DNA of 64,000 nucleotides. Source: Vibrio marinisediminis. Lineage in GTDB: Bacteria > Pseudomonadota > Gammaproteobacteria > Enterobacterales > Vibrionaceae. The DNA lies in NCBI RefSeq assembly GCF_014050145.1, contig NZ_JACFYF010000001.1:248001-312000 (forward strand), in the 5' to 3' direction. The stretch's first letter is position 1, and each line of letters opens with the position of its first letter. The notes under the pieces were generated by a model, which did no database searches, was not told the DNA's origin, and saw nothing but the letters and a program-made list of their open reading frames with translations. Positions 7,609 through 16,503 of the stretch are shown piece by piece. A program made the position numbers and the translations under genes.

Positions 7609-9012
7609 CTATTCAAGATCCAAAACAAAAATTTCAACTCGTCCTTGCAGTGTTGCTTGGCTATTTACTTTTAGCATTTCTTGTAACTCCTCGGCTGTTT
7701 TGGGCTTAGTTATACCTCTACCAGGTGTTTGTAATATTTTATTTCCAGGTTGATTTTGCCCGAACCAAAGTACTAGATAAATACCACGATTTTCTGCTCG
7801 CCAATCTTGCGTATAAAGTCTATCCAACTGTGTGTATGCTGCGTGCCATAGATCCTTATGCCATTGCCCCTTCACTTCTATTGGGAGTCTAAGCTTCTCA
7901 ATAGCACAAGTGATATCGACTTCTTTGTCATTTGCTACATGTTGCTCTGGAGTATATTCAATGCCTTCCACTCCTTGGCGGAGTAACCCTATTAAGGCAC
8001 TACTACAACGTTCTTCTTTGTGAGCAACGTTGTTGTCATCATAAAATACGCAACGACTATCAACATCATCACTTCTAATTTTTGCTTGAACGACTTCTAA
8101 TTCTTCAATAATTAATGCTTGTAGATCAGCCATTGATTTAGGAAGGGTGTTGCAAGTAATAGCTTTGACTGCTGCTAATGGCAGTGGCATATAGCTAGCC
8201 TCAACAACAAGGCGATGTTGCTCTGCTGCTACCATCTTTATCCGAGGGGTATAGCTGTCCTCTGAAGCGTACCGTAATCGCTGTAGCGCTTTAACTGCTT
8301 CTACATCAGTAAAACTGCCTATCCGGTCAATAAATGAGTTTATGAATTGACTGGCGTCCCAAGCATTATCAGAACCGTACGTTCCTTCACTTGGGTGTTC
8401 AGCAGCAGGCCACTTAGATCTAAATGTCTGTATTACCCATTCACATTGGGCAAAGCTAAGAGCTAAATGTGAGCTATGTCTATAGTGACCTTGTACTAAA
8501 TCCTTCAGTATCCAAATAAGGCCTGAGTCGATGTTGTCGCCTATCTTTTCAGCTATATTTTCAAAATCAACAATAATACAAACTGCATCCCAGATGAGAC
8601 GGTGATTTCTGTTTTTAAGGTCTAGGTATACATTGAGTAAGCTTCTTAACTCATCAAACTTATATGAGTAAACAAGCCTCTTAATCAAGTGTGTCTCTGC
8701 ATTTTCGTGGAGAGCGTTGAAACATTGTAACCATTCAAATGCTAGCTTATTGCAGGCATTTTTTTTATTTTCATCACGCATAAGTTCATGTAAGCCTGGA
8801 ACAAACTCTTTCTTAGCTTCAAGTTGTGGTTCGTAAAAACGTCTGGTAGCAGTTTCCCAAAGCCCACGAGTTTCTACCTCGTTCTCAACTAGATGAGTTA
8901 CTCGAAGCTCACTGAAACCAGCATGTTGTTCAAGGTTGGAGTGGTGACGTAATGAAAATAATACCGATAAAATTACATCATCGGGGAGGTCTTTAAATCC
9001 CCCCCCCCTTTC
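7609..9012 (-). CDS. PD-(D/E)XK nuclease half of a split STAND NTPase gene (out of frame with 5' half)
   Basis: This is the C-terminal part of the NTPase gene at 8993-11584. The frame is open from 9012 down to the stop at 7609; a start-to-stop reading from the ATG at 8781 gives 390 residues, but that ATG has no ribosome-binding site. The extra upstream stretch (GFKDLPDDVILSVLFSLRHH...) is sensible protein and continues the upstream half directly if one C is removed from the C10 run at 8999. Near the C-terminus lies a PD-(D/E)XK-like core: KEVDITC, then LPIEVKGQW about 12 residues later, then AAYTQLDRLYT, the usual Asp ... Glu-x-Lys ... Gln helix order of Mrr/restriction-type nucleases. The remaining 300 residues are helical and probably repeats. 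As it stands it would be made only by slippage, frameshifting or weak reinitiation. Confidence 0.75.
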   Translation of the reverse strand, partial: ERGGGFKDLPDDVILSVLFSLRHHSNLEQHAGFSELRVTHLVENEVETRGLWETATRRFYEPQLEAKKEFVPGLHELMRDENKKNACNKLAFEWLQCFNALHENAETHLIKRLVYSYKFDELRSLLNVYLDLKNRNHRLIWDAVCIIVDFENIAEKIGDNIDSGLIWILKDLVQGHYRHSSHLALSFAQCEWVIQTFRSKWPAAEHPSEGTYGSDNAWDASQFINSFIDRIGSFTDVEAVKALQRLRYASEDSYTPRIKMVAAEQHRLVVEASYMPLPLAAVKAITCNTLPKSMADLQALIIEELEVVQAKIRSDDVDSRCVFYDDNNVAHKEERCSSALIGLLRQGVEGIEYTPEQHVANDKEVDITCAIEKLRLPIEVKGQWHKDLWHAAYTQLDRLYTQDWRAENRGIYLVLWFGQNQPGNKILQTPGRGITKPKTAEELQEMLKVNSQATLQGRVEIFVLDLE

Positions 9013-11584
9013 TTACGCGCTCAGTAACCGCTACGATAATGATGTATTCAGCATTATATTTTTTGCTCTCTTCTCTAATTTTTATTATTTCATGGAATGT
9101 AGGAAAGAAAGGTTTTTTAGTAAAGTACGCTTCAAAGCCTTCAAAAGCTGCATCGCTTAATTCATAACCAAGCCACTCTGCAATACGTTCATGAGCAAGG
9201 GATTTTTGACCAACATCATCAAATAGCTTTAAATATGCCATCGCGGGATACACTATATCTTGATAGTTCCCTCCTCTTATTTTACTAATTTTGGTGTGAT
9301 ACTGCTGTCGGTGAACTGCATGCTGAGAAGCTATTTTTTCTTGACGCTTTCGCTGGTTTTCTTCTTGTCTACTTTGCCAAGAAGGTATTTGAGGTTTAGG
9401 CAAATTATCCAGCCACTCAAGGTCTTCTATCGAATCTTCAGCAAACGGTAGGGCAGCTTGACGTAAATTAGCCCCATGTTCATCATTATGATTATAAAGT
9501 TGTAATAGCTCTTTCCAGCGTTGGTCACCCTTATCTAAAAAACTAAGTAGTAGAATCAAATCTTGCTCTTGTGGCATCAAAATCGGCAATGAGCCTGCAA
9601 TTAGGTAATTTCGTTCTCGAATAGACTGTTCTAAAGGTGAGTCAAGTAGTACCCATTTTTGTATTGCTAGCCTTATCTCTTTTTTGTCGTCTATAAATGA
9701 GCTTAATTCTTTTAGATTACAGCATTGTGAGCCATGTAGTGGATTTAACCAAGCCCAAACTCTTTCAGGGCTGACGCTTGTGCTTTGTAGATTTCTAAGT
9801 ATGAGGTGGTGAGAAAAATCTGTAAGTTCATGATCACCCGATCGGTCATGCCATTTACCTAGTTTGGTTAAAGAGTTAGTAAACAAATCTAAAATATTAC
9901 TTATCCGGTGTTCTGGAAGTGTTCTTTCTACAGAGTACAACACACCTAAAACGGACTGTTCTTTGCCTGCATAAGATATAACAGTATCTACGATGAACTT
10001 GTCCTCAATACTTTCAAAGTTAAGATGTTGAAAAGCTTCCATAATTAGACGTAAAGAATCGGCATCATCAAACTTCAACAGAGTGTTTAATATGGCCGAT
10101 AGGTTAACTTGGCATTTGCTCTCAATTATCACTTCTAATGCAGTGCTTCTAATCGAAAAAATATCTTTCTTATCTAGTACTATTCTTTTTAAGTTATCAG
10201 TGAGTTGATTGCTTTTCTTAGATTTGATAAATGCTTCAAGTAACAGCTTACGGAGCCCAAATACAGTATTCGAAGAGACAATTAATTGTTTTATTTCTTC
10301 AAAAATCTCATCATGAATCAGTCCTTTTGTAGAATATCTTTTCCAATCGCGAAAGTGAGGGTCTTCAATCGCTAATTTTTGTAAAGCGGCCAGAAGAATG
10401 CGTGCTTCGTTGACAGTAAGTACGTCAGCGTCACCATATTCTATAAAGCCCATAGGATCATTTTCGATGATAAGAGGCTTTAGAGTTGAGTCTTGCGCCA
10501 ACCAAGCGTGGATGCCTCTCAAGCTAGCTGGTACTAAACCATCGCAATAGAAAAGCGAAAGAAATCGTCTTTTGTTAGTCCCAGTATTTGAATGTTGAGC
10601 TAGCCATTTCGCGCCAAGGTACTCACCTATGCTGCGGTGTATGTAAGTAAATCTGTCTACTCCATTACTTTTAAACAGCCGCGCGGAAATAACGTCGTTG
10701 AGAGCTTCAGCATTGGGTAATGTGCGTATATCTGTAAATGATAACTCGCCTTCTTCAATGTTGGCTGCAGCCTTACGAGTTAAAGCTTCATTACCCGTGA
10801 GAATTAAACTAGCAAAGGCAGCTCCCGCTGCTTTTATTGTTGTCTCTTTATCAAGCTGCGCTTGCGCTCTAGTGTCATTATGCTCACACCATAACACATC
10901 GATAGCGCGTTCAAAGAGTTCACCTTTACTATTGGGTAAGTCACCGCTTCGAGCTACTTTAGAGATTAATTCAAGTGTTTGTGGGTTTCCTAGTAATTGA
11001 CCTAAACCAAGATCGTTAAAATGTTGTACGACGTTCTGGGATTGCGCTTCTCCTAATGATAAAGATAAAAAGCTTTGAATGTCATAATGATTGAAAGGCA
11101 TTAAATGAAGCTCGATTGGCTTCTTTGAGTAGTCCTCATTAATCGAATTTATAGCAGTCGCACTTTGCCAGTCTGCTACTCGACAGGACAAAATAAAAGA
11201 AGGGCAGCCGATTTCTTGAAGTTTTTGTAGAATGGAGTCTACTGCGGCACCATCTTTTTGCGAACTTACTTCATCTAAAGCATCTATGACAAGAACGCGT
11301 GCATTGCCAAGAATCATTGATGGTTTGCAACTCCGTATCAGCTTTCTTGCGGTACAAAATTGATACTCAGCATGCTCGCTTAGCCGGTTGAGTAAAAATG
11401 ACTTCCCCATACCGGCCTCACCTAAAATGACTAAAGGTTCGGTTAAAGTGTTTAGTTCAGATTCAGTGATTTCTTTGCGGTCACCTTTGTATTCAAACCA
11501 AAGGGATCTTTCTATACTACTGTGAATCATCTTAATGCCAGTGCCTAAAGTTATCTGATAAGTACTCGAAGGTAAACATACCAT
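8993..11584 (-). CDS. STAND/NACHT-type P-loop NTPase, N-terminal half of a split defence protein
   Basis: This 863-residue frame (about 845 if the internal ATG at 11530 is used; neither start has a good ribosome-binding site) carries a P-loop LVILGEAGMGKSFLLNRL near residue 52, a Walker B VLVIDALDEVSS near 100, and the following FILSCRVADWQ, an arrangement typical of NACHT/STAND signalling ATPases. After the ATPase and winged-helix region (to about residue 330, RSIGEYLGAKWLAQH) come several hundred residues of helical repeat, the usual ligand-sensing arm. Bacterial STAND proteins such as the Avs group sense phage proteins and activate an effector, often a nuclease. Here the effector would be the PD-(D/E)XK domain encoded downstream in another frame. 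Fused across the C10 run, the protein would have about 1,320 residues. I cannot place it in a named system. Confidence 0.8.
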   Translation of the reverse strand: MVCLPSSTYQITLGTGIKMIHSSIERSLWFEYKGDRKEITESELNTLTEPLVILGEAGMGKSFLLNRLSEHAEYQFCTARKLIRSCKPSMILGNARVLVIDALDEVSSQKDGAAVDSILQKLQEIGCPSFILSCRVADWQSATAINSINEDYSKKPIELHLMPFNHYDIQSFLSLSLGEAQSQNVVQHFNDLGLGQLLGNPQTLELISKVARSGDLPNSKGELFERAIDVLWCEHNDTRAQAQLDKETTIKAAGAAFASLILTGNEALTRKAAANIEEGELSFTDIRTLPNAEALNDVISARLFKSNGVDRFTYIHRSIGEYLGAKWLAQHSNTGTNKRRFLSLFYCDGLVPASLRGIHAWLAQDSTLKPLIIENDPMGFIEYGDADVLTVNEARILLAALQKLAIEDPHFRDWKRYSTKGLIHDEIFEEIKQLIVSSNTVFGLRKLLLEAFIKSKKSNQLTDNLKRIVLDKKDIFSIRSTALEVIIESKCQVNLSAILNTLLKFDDADSLRLIMEAFQHLNFESIEDKFIVDTVISYAGKEQSVLGVLYSVERTLPEHRISNILDLFTNSLTKLGKWHDRSGDHELTDFSHHLILRNLQSTSVSPERVWAWLNPLHGSQCCNLKELSSFIDDKKEIRLAIQKWVLLDSPLEQSIRERNYLIAGSLPILMPQEQDLILLLSFLDKGDQRWKELLQLYNHNDEHGANLRQAALPFAEDSIEDLEWLDNLPKPQIPSWQSRQEENQRKRQEKIASQHAVHRQQYHTKISKIRGGNYQDIVYPAMAYLKLFDDVGQKSLAHERIAEWLGYELSDAAFEGFEAYFTKKPFFPTFHEIIKIREESKKYNAEYIIIVAVTERVRKGGGI
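8999..9008. repeat. C10 homopolymer at the frame break of the NTPase/nuclease gene
   Basis: Ten consecutive C on the plus strand (ten G in the mRNA) sit exactly where the two halves of the gene lose their common frame. With nine C the NTPase frame runs straight into the nuclease frame. With ten it ends after VRKGGGI at a TAA at 8993. Runs like this are slipped-strand phase-variation switches in many bacteria, sites of transcriptional slippage, and also frequent sequencing errors; the sequence alone cannot choose. Confidence 0.85.
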
Positions 11585-11699
11585 AGTAAACTGAGTACAT
11601 AGTTAACCATTAGCTTAAGTAGGTCAACTAACGGCAACAGTAACGAGTCAAGGTTGTTGGCTTAAACAACTTTGGGGCATTTTTGATTTTGAATGATTT

Positions 11700-11777
11700 G
11701 TGCAACAGGGTGTTGCACGATTGGACAACGGCTTGTTTCACTAACAAGCGAGTCTGATTTTAGCCAACAGGTTGTTG
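11700..11777. repeat. Cluster of three short palindromes upstream of the NTPase gene
   Basis: GTGCAACA (11700-11707) pairs with TGTTGCAC (11711-11718). GCTTGTT (11731-11737) pairs with AACAAGC (11743-11749). CAACA (11765-11769) pairs with TGTTG (11773-11777). All share CAACA/TGTTG-like arms. They lie between the NTPase gene and the first conserved chromosomal gene and could be operators, a recombination site at the island edge, or REP-like debris. Confidence 0.4.
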
Positions 11778-11796
11778 ACCAAATTTTTTGACCAAC

Positions 11797-11820
11797 GGGG
11801 TCAGGTCTTGTTTTTTGCTT
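11797..11820 (+). repeat. Dispersed element GGGGTCAGGTCTTG, copy 1
   Basis: GGGGTCAGGTCTTG followed by a T-run and TTTTTTGC recurs in slightly changed form at 16504 (GAGGTCAGATCTTGTC, TTTTGC), also preceded by CAACG. Motifs like this flank REP-associated tyrosine (Y1) transposase genes in gamma-proteobacteria as I recall, so both may be solo remnants. The 98-codon frame that starts here has no recognisable protein content and I do not call it a gene. Confidence 0.4.
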
Positions 11821-12104
11821 AGTCAATACCCCTCCAACGACAAGCTCACCAATTCAACCACCCCATTAGGTAAAAATTCAGGACGAATTTTTAGGTTTTC
11901 GGCGTCAGAAACGCCTAAAACCGACCAGACAGCGACAAAGAAACCAAAGCGCCTTTCTGGTTACTCTATTTCACGATATCTAGCCAAGACAAAGAGTGAC
12001 GGGACCGCTTACAGTAAGGGCGAAGAAATCAGCAGACTAACAAGCGGGACTTACCTACTGCTAACCAAGAATCCCCACCCATAGCCAAAACCAAGTTCAA
12101 AAAA

Positions 12105-12125
12105 GGCGAACCCATTCGGTTCGCC
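12105..12125. terminator. Hairpin terminator GGCGAACC/GGTTCGCC
   Basis: GGCGAACC pairs with GGTTCGCC across a short loop, with A-runs on the left and a weak T/C tract on the right. On the minus strand it ends the transcript of the YcxB-like gene at 12172 with a T-rich tail. It is a member of the dispersed hairpin family. Confidence 0.75.
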
Positions 12126-12171
12126 TCTCATGTACTAAAACTAACAACTCGCTTGCGAGTATTACAAAACG

Positions 12172-12666
12172 TTAATTAGACTTCGCCGCTGCATGCTGCT
12201 CAACCATAAACGCGATCACTTCTTCATTTAAGCAAGACTTACTCACGTATTGGCGTTGCTTACCCAGATGAAGGATCAAACCTAGATCGCTTTGTTCAAG
12301 TTGGTCGATTTCACCCCAAGCGATTTGGCGGTCAATTTTGCCGCTTTTATAACGCACACCGTCAGTGTTGATTTGAAGCACCACCTTTTTGCCACGGCTT
12401 GAGCTGATGGTTTGTCGCCATAGCCACCATGTTCGTTTGCAATAAACACTGAACGCTTCAATCACACTCAATACGATAAAGAACCAACCGACGTAACCGT
12501 TAGGTAATAGCTCAAACTCTAATAACACCACACCAAAAATAAGAAAGAGAATGCCTTTCAAATACGCGTGTGGGAACTTAACAGGCTGGCTCGTTTGATC
12601 ATAACACTCAGCAAAGAAAGGCTTGTCGAACGTGTATTCTGTGGTGAAATCGAAATCTTTAGACAT
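12172..12666 (-). CDS. YcxB-like membrane protein
   Basis: This 164-residue protein has two adjacent membrane helices near residues 36-72 (GILFLIFGVVLLEFELL and VGWFFIVLSVIEAFSVY). They are followed by a soluble C-terminal domain of the YcxB type (ISSSRGKKVVLQINTDGVRY, RQIAWGEIDQLEQSDLGLIL, LGKQRQYVSKSCL). YcxB-family proteins are found across bacteria; their function is not established. It is monocistronic, with a hairpin terminator 50 bp downstream, and is the first typical chromosomal gene right of the accessory region. Confidence 0.75.
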   Translation of the reverse strand: MSKDFDFTTEYTFDKPFFAECYDQTSQPVKFPHAYLKGILFLIFGVVLLEFELLPNGYVGWFFIVLSVIEAFSVYCKRTWWLWRQTISSSRGKKVVLQINTDGVRYKSGKIDRQIAWGEIDQLEQSDLGLILHLGKQRQYVSKSCLNEEVIAFMVEQHAAAKSN

Positions 12667-12844
12667 GTATGGTTACTTTAAGGTTTCTGTGAATGAGTAT
12701 TGCATATTGCGCTCCGGCAACGCCTGCATTGTAGCGCTTATCCAAGTTTATCATTAACAATTTCGATGCCGTTTTGTAAATCAATGATACCAAAGCTAAG
12801 TTCAAAATCGGTCAAAACATAAACAGACTTTAAATTTGCAACGA

Positions 12845-13696
12845 TTAGTTAGAAAATTTACTTCGGTATGCTTTTGGAGTTAAACCTTTGTAGCTTAAGA
12901 ATAACCTATTGAAATTTGAAGCATTGTTATAACCCACCATTTGGCATATATGACTGACTTTGAAGTTTGACGTTTCTAGCAACCTAGCCGCATGACTTAA
13001 CCTTATCTTTTTTAGCCTTTGGCTGAACGTTTCCCCAAAATGGCGAGTAAAAATTCGGTTAACCGTTCGCTCACTACAAAAAATATACTGGGACAAATCA
13101 TGTAACGAAATATCTTGGGCATAGTGTTGATTCAAATATTGAGATAGTGCCTCAATTTTGTCTTTTTCAGATTCAAATTTCACATTATCAGATGAACATA
13201 AAGTCACCTGCTTCTTGTCTTGGGTAATCACTGAAAAAACACGAAATAGCACAGAAAGTTGCTCTAAGCTTGAAGTTTTATAATCAATTTGATTAATCAC
13301 ACTTTTCACTTCCTCAGCGGTTGGTTGGGAAAACTGAATGCACAAACCGTCACCAAGTATGCTCGTTAGCTTTCTCATTTCATTGCAGTGCGCCAACATG
13401 GTTGATACCCACTCTTTTTCAATCCAAAGGCTGTACCTCTCAGGGGGAGTCTCTTGGTCACTGGCAACCAACCCTTTTAAGTCATGCCCTAGTTCTGGTG
13501 GAATCAAGAACAACGAACAACAAGTAACGTCTATGTCAACGCTTCCTATTCTTAATCCTCCCTGATAGTTATCAAGCAACAGAAACTCAAACTCTCTGTG
13601 AAAATGAGGCTTCGATAACTCTAGAGGTGAGTCGTCTAAATGATGCCTCCATGAATAGCCTGGACGAATCAAACTTTTCGCTGATATAGGTCTCAT
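12845..13696 (-). CDS. AraC-family transcriptional regulator
   Basis: This 283-residue regulator has an N-terminal cupin-like sensing domain (HFHREFEFLLLDN near residue 31, PPELGHDLKG near 72) and a C-terminal pair of AraC helix-turn-helix motifs (residues 180-283: ISLHDLSQYIFCSERTVNRI, then VSHICQMVGYNNASNFNRLF and GLTPKAYRSKF). The inducer is unknown. It is divergent from a HAD phosphatase gene with a 160-bp shared upstream region, so that gene is a reasonable candidate target along with itself. Confidence 0.9.
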   Translation of the reverse strand: MRPISAKSLIRPGYSWRHHLDDSPLELSKPHFHREFEFLLLDNYQGGLRIGSVDIDVTCCSLFLIPPELGHDLKGLVASDQETPPERYSLWIEKEWVSTMLAHCNEMRKLTSILGDGLCIQFSQPTAEEVKSVINQIDYKTSSLEQLSVLFRVFSVITQDKKQVTLCSSDNVKFESEKDKIEALSQYLNQHYAQDISLHDLSQYIFCSERTVNRIFTRHFGETFSQRLKKIRLSHAARLLETSNFKVSHICQMVGYNNASNFNRLFLSYKGLTPKAYRSKFSN

Positions 13697-13857
13697 ATTT
13701 GCCTAGCACTCATCAATATTGCCGCCACACATTGGCGAAATAGTATCACCACATGTCCAAATAGTGCACCTAAAGACTGGAGAAATAACGAATAATAGGC
13801 TCAAGAGCTTAGCTAACCTCGAAAATACAACTAACAACAACTTAAAGAGGTTGAACG

Positions 13858-14490
13858 ATGAAGAATTATGCAAAATTCATCTTCGATATGGATGGAACAC
13901 TTGTAGATTCTAAAGATGCTGTCGAAAAAGCATGGAGTCTATGGGCGACAGAACACAACATAGACGTGGCTCATATTTTGGCCATATCACACGGTCGTCC
14001 TGCTGATGAAGTCATCAAAGAGTTAATGCCTCATCTTAACATCAAACAAGAAGTCGCTAAGCTAGAAGCAATAGAATTGAGCAACGTCGATTCGGTAAAA
14101 CCCGTTCGTGGTGCCATCGCTTTTCTGAGCGAGTTACAAGAACACGATTGGGGAATATTTACTTCCGCACCAAGAGCGTTGGCAGTAGAGCGATTGAAGG
14201 CGGCCTCCATTCCAATTCCTCAAATCTTGGTCACCGTAGAGGATGTACAAAAAGGAAAGCCGGATCCAGAGGGCTATATATTAGCAGCACAGAAGTTAGG
14301 GAAACTGCCTGAGCAGTGTCTTGTTTTTGAAGATGCGCTCGCGGGTATTCACTCAGCTCTCGCCGCGGGGTGTGACGTTATTAACATTACCGCTGTTGCG
14401 CCCGAGCAACCCCTTGTCACTGATGTAATTTCAGTGAAGGACTATTTCGGTGTATCCGTCTATTTGGACAATAACCTGATATCCATCTAG
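13858..14490 (+). CDS. HAD-superfamily phosphatase, HxpA/YfbT-like
   Basis: This is a 210-residue class I haloacid-dehalogenase-type phosphatase, probably acting on sugar or sugar-alcohol phosphates. Motif I is FDMDGTLVDS (nucleophile Asp10, acid/base Asp12). The cap follows (GRPADEVIKELMPH). Motif II is the Thr/Ser of IFTSAPRA, motif III the Lys of KGKPDPEGY, and motif IV FEDALAGIHSALAAG. Cap and motifs resemble E. coli YfbT (HxpA) and yeast glycerol-3-phosphatases. The ATG at 13858 has AGAGG upstream. It may be under the divergent AraC regulator; substrate assignment is by family only. Confidence 0.85.
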   Translation: MKNYAKFIFDMDGTLVDSKDAVEKAWSLWATEHNIDVAHILAISHGRPADEVIKELMPHLNIKQEVAKLEAIELSNVDSVKPVRGAIAFLSELQEHDWGIFTSAPRALAVERLKAASIPIPQILVTVEDVQKGKPDPEGYILAAQKLGKLPEQCLVFEDALAGIHSALAAGCDVINITAVAPEQPLVTDVISVKDYFGVSVYLDNNLISI

Positions 14491-14595
14491 TTCGGGGGGC
14501 AACTAAGCTCCGTTGAGTGCCTTTAGGGTGGGAATTTCAGGGACACTCTCTTACTTACTCAATCCGCGACGAAAAAACAAACGCTCAGATCAAAC

Positions 14596-14619
14596 AAGGC
14601 GAACCATTCGATTCGCCTT
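14596..14619. terminator. Bidirectional hairpin terminator between convergent genes
   Basis: AAGGCGAA pairs with TTCGCCTT. It lies between the HAD gene (plus, ends 14490) and the DUF5062 gene (minus, ends 14640) and could serve both. It belongs to the dispersed hairpin family. Confidence 0.75.
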
Positions 14620-14639
14620 GCATCAATTAACCAAAATTT

Positions 14640-14900
14640 CTACTTCAACGGCTCGTCATCCGGCAGTGCACTATGAATCCAACGTGCTAGTCTGTGTTTG
14701 ATATTCGCACCATCAAGCTTACTTTCAGGAAGTGGCGTGATCTGTTTGGCATCAACCAAAAATAGATAAATCGCTTTTACTCTTAGCGGTTGTGGTGATT
14801 GCGGAAGTTCAAAACCTTGCATTTTTGCCATCTTCCCGCCAATCTCAAGTGCCTTTTTAACCAGTTTATCTTCGTTATGAAGCTTGGTGCTTTTTGACAT
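14640..14900 (-). CDS. DUF5062 family protein
   Basis: This small soluble protein of 86 residues starts with MSKSTKLHNEDKLVKKALEI. The ATG at 14900 is chosen because GAGGATT lies about seven bases upstream; the frame extends further but with no better signal. The pattern (ALEIGGKMAKMQGF, LRVKAIYLFLVDAKQITPLP, HRLARWIHSALPDDEPLK) matches DUF5062, a short family found in Vibrio and relatives with no known role. It is followed on its 3' side by a shared hairpin terminator. Confidence 0.75.
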   Translation of the reverse strand: MSKSTKLHNEDKLVKKALEIGGKMAKMQGFELPQSPQPLRVKAIYLFLVDAKQITPLPESKLDGANIKHRLARWIHSALPDDEPLK

Positions 14901-14969
14901 TAATAGAATCCTCTTCTTCACTTGCACTTAGAATACCTTAACTGTCACAAGCCGCGTGTTAGTAAGCTC

Positions 14970-15419
14970 TCATATTGATAAGTTTGGGCTATATTCCATC
15001 ACCCAGCGCGCTTGGTGAGGTCCAAAGTAATCTGCTTCTTCAGCAATTTTACTAAAGCCAAGTGATTGATATAGACGCAACGCTGCGGGATTTTCAGGGT
15101 CAACAGTTAAGCGCACGCGAGCGTAACTCTGTTGCTCCAGTAATTGAGTCAGTAGCTTACGCCCAATGCCTTGACCTTGCAGCTCAGGTGACACTGCCAC
15201 AGATAGAATCCAACCGATATCTGGCGTTTCACTTTGCACGAGGATCAAAAACGCCTGCATCTTTTGCTCTTGAAACGCAGCAAAGCATCCTTTTGGCCAG
15301 CAATCGTAAGACTGGCGAAAAAAGAAATCCGGCAGAGCATGAGCGCCAAAGCACTGCTGTTCTAGCTGCGCCATCATGGCAAATTCATCTTGTTCTATTG
15401 CGCGATAAGTAACTGTCAT
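14970..15419 (-). CDS. GNAT-family N-acetyltransferase
   Basis: This 149-residue acetyltransferase carries the acetyl-CoA-binding motif A (LSVAVSPELQGQGIGRKLLT, with the Q/RxxGxG/A signature QGQGIG) and motif B (ENPAALRLYQSLGFSKIAEE). It resembles RimI-type enzymes that acetylate protein N-termini or small amines; the substrate is unknown. I take the ATG at 15419 (MTVTYRAIEQDEF); the open frame upstream reads poorly. The 270 bp between it and the divergent gene at 15689 show no other feature. Confidence 0.85.
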   Translation of the reverse strand: MTVTYRAIEQDEFAMMAQLEQQCFGAHALPDFFFRQSYDCWPKGCFAAFQEQKMQAFLILVQSETPDIGWILSVAVSPELQGQGIGRKLLTQLLEQQSYARVRLTVDPENPAALRLYQSLGFSKIAEEADYFGPHQARWVMEYSPNLSI

Positions 15420-15688
15420 ATTGTAGTTAATCAGTATATTAGAGGTCATTCCATGGGTATTTGGCATGTTAACATCACATACGCTAAAATTAGAGGTGTA
15501 TTGTTAGTTTGTAACGACTGGCGCAGCAATACCGTCTCCACATATGTCAAGTTAACCGCCCAACCAATGTTCAATTTCATAAATCGTTACATAACTCGAA
15601 GCTTTGACGCTTTACATCTAGTGCGAGACAAAGAACACTTCTCCACGAAATTGATAAATATCCGACACATTAGAGTCATTAGTAAATT

Positions 15689-16384
15689 ATGAATAATACG
15701 ACCGTGAAAAAGTCTAACCCTCTATTTGAGATCCTTTTTAACGTCTTCATCCCTTCTTTCATCTTGATGAAGTTTAGTGGCGAAGAGCACCTAGGTACGG
15801 CAATGGCATTGGTTGTTGCACTGGCTTTCCCGATTGCTTATGGCGGTATGGACCTGATCCGCAATAAGAAATTTAACTTCATCGCTGCACTTGGCTTTGT
15901 CAGTGTATTACTTACCGGCGGGATCGGTTTATTGGAATTGGATACGCGTTGGCTAGCACTTAAAGAGGCGTTAATCCCGGGTTTGATTGGTTTAGCGGTA
16001 CTTGGATCTACCTTTACGCGCTTTCCATTTATGCAAAAGATGATCTTAAATGACACAATTTTGAATTTGTCACTTATCAAAGAACGCCTAACTGAGAATA
16101 ACAAGTATGAAGAATTCGAACGTTGCCTAATGTCGTCAAACTATCTGTTTGCCAGCACGTTTGCGTTCTCTTCAGCGATGAACTACTTCCTCGCAACGTG
16201 GATTGTCACCAGCCCTGCAGGCACGGCGGCGTTTAATGAGGAGCTGGGTAAACTCACCCTATACAGCTACCCAATCATTGCGATTCCAAGCATGTTGATG
16301 ATGTTTGGTATCTTCTACTACGTTTGGCGTCAGATCCGCGCGATGACCTCACTTGAGACTGAGCAGATATTCCATACTAAATAA
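15689..16384 (+). CDS. VC0807-like polytopic membrane protein
   Basis: This 231-residue inner-membrane protein has about six hydrophobic segments (IPSFILMKF region, MALVVALAFPIAYGGMDLI, FIAALGFVSVLLTGGIGLL, LIPGLIGLAVLGSTF, LFASTFAFSSAMNYFLATWI, IIAIPSMLMMFGIFYYVW). The pattern fits the conserved VC0807/septation-protein-A-like family of proteobacterial membrane proteins, whose function is not established. It is monocistronic, with a clear terminator 50 bp after the stop. Confidence 0.7.
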   Translation: MNNTTVKKSNPLFEILFNVFIPSFILMKFSGEEHLGTAMALVVALAFPIAYGGMDLIRNKKFNFIAALGFVSVLLTGGIGLLELDTRWLALKEALIPGLIGLAVLGSTFTRFPFMQKMILNDTILNLSLIKERLTENNKYEEFERCLMSSNYLFASTFAFSSAMNYFLATWIVTSPAGTAAFNEELGKLTLYSYPIIAIPSMLMMFGIFYYVWRQIRAMTSLETEQIFHTK

Positions 16385-16431
16385 ACGATGACGTATTTGA
16401 GGCTTTCCTTTACGCCTTAAGCCCCTTTTTA

Positions 16432-16465
16432 AATGGCACTTCTTTTGCGAGAAGTGCCATTTTTC
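16432..16465 (+). terminator. Rho-independent terminator
   Basis: AATGGCACTTC pairs with GAAGTGCCATT across an eight-base loop, followed by TTTCTTAT. It ends the membrane-protein gene at 16384. Confidence 0.85.
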
Positions 16466-16503
16466 TTATCATGCTAAACTTTCGCTTTTATCTTGAGCAG
16501 GCA

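Noticed and set aside
11788-12084. 98-codon plus-strand open frame
   Set aside because: It has no ribosome-binding site, a biased composition (Thr, Ser, Lys) and no recognisable domain, and it starts inside a dispersed repeat element.
15390-15692. 100-codon plus-strand open frame
   Set aside because: It begins antisense to the acetyltransferase gene, lacks a ribosome-binding site and shows no domain or membrane pattern.
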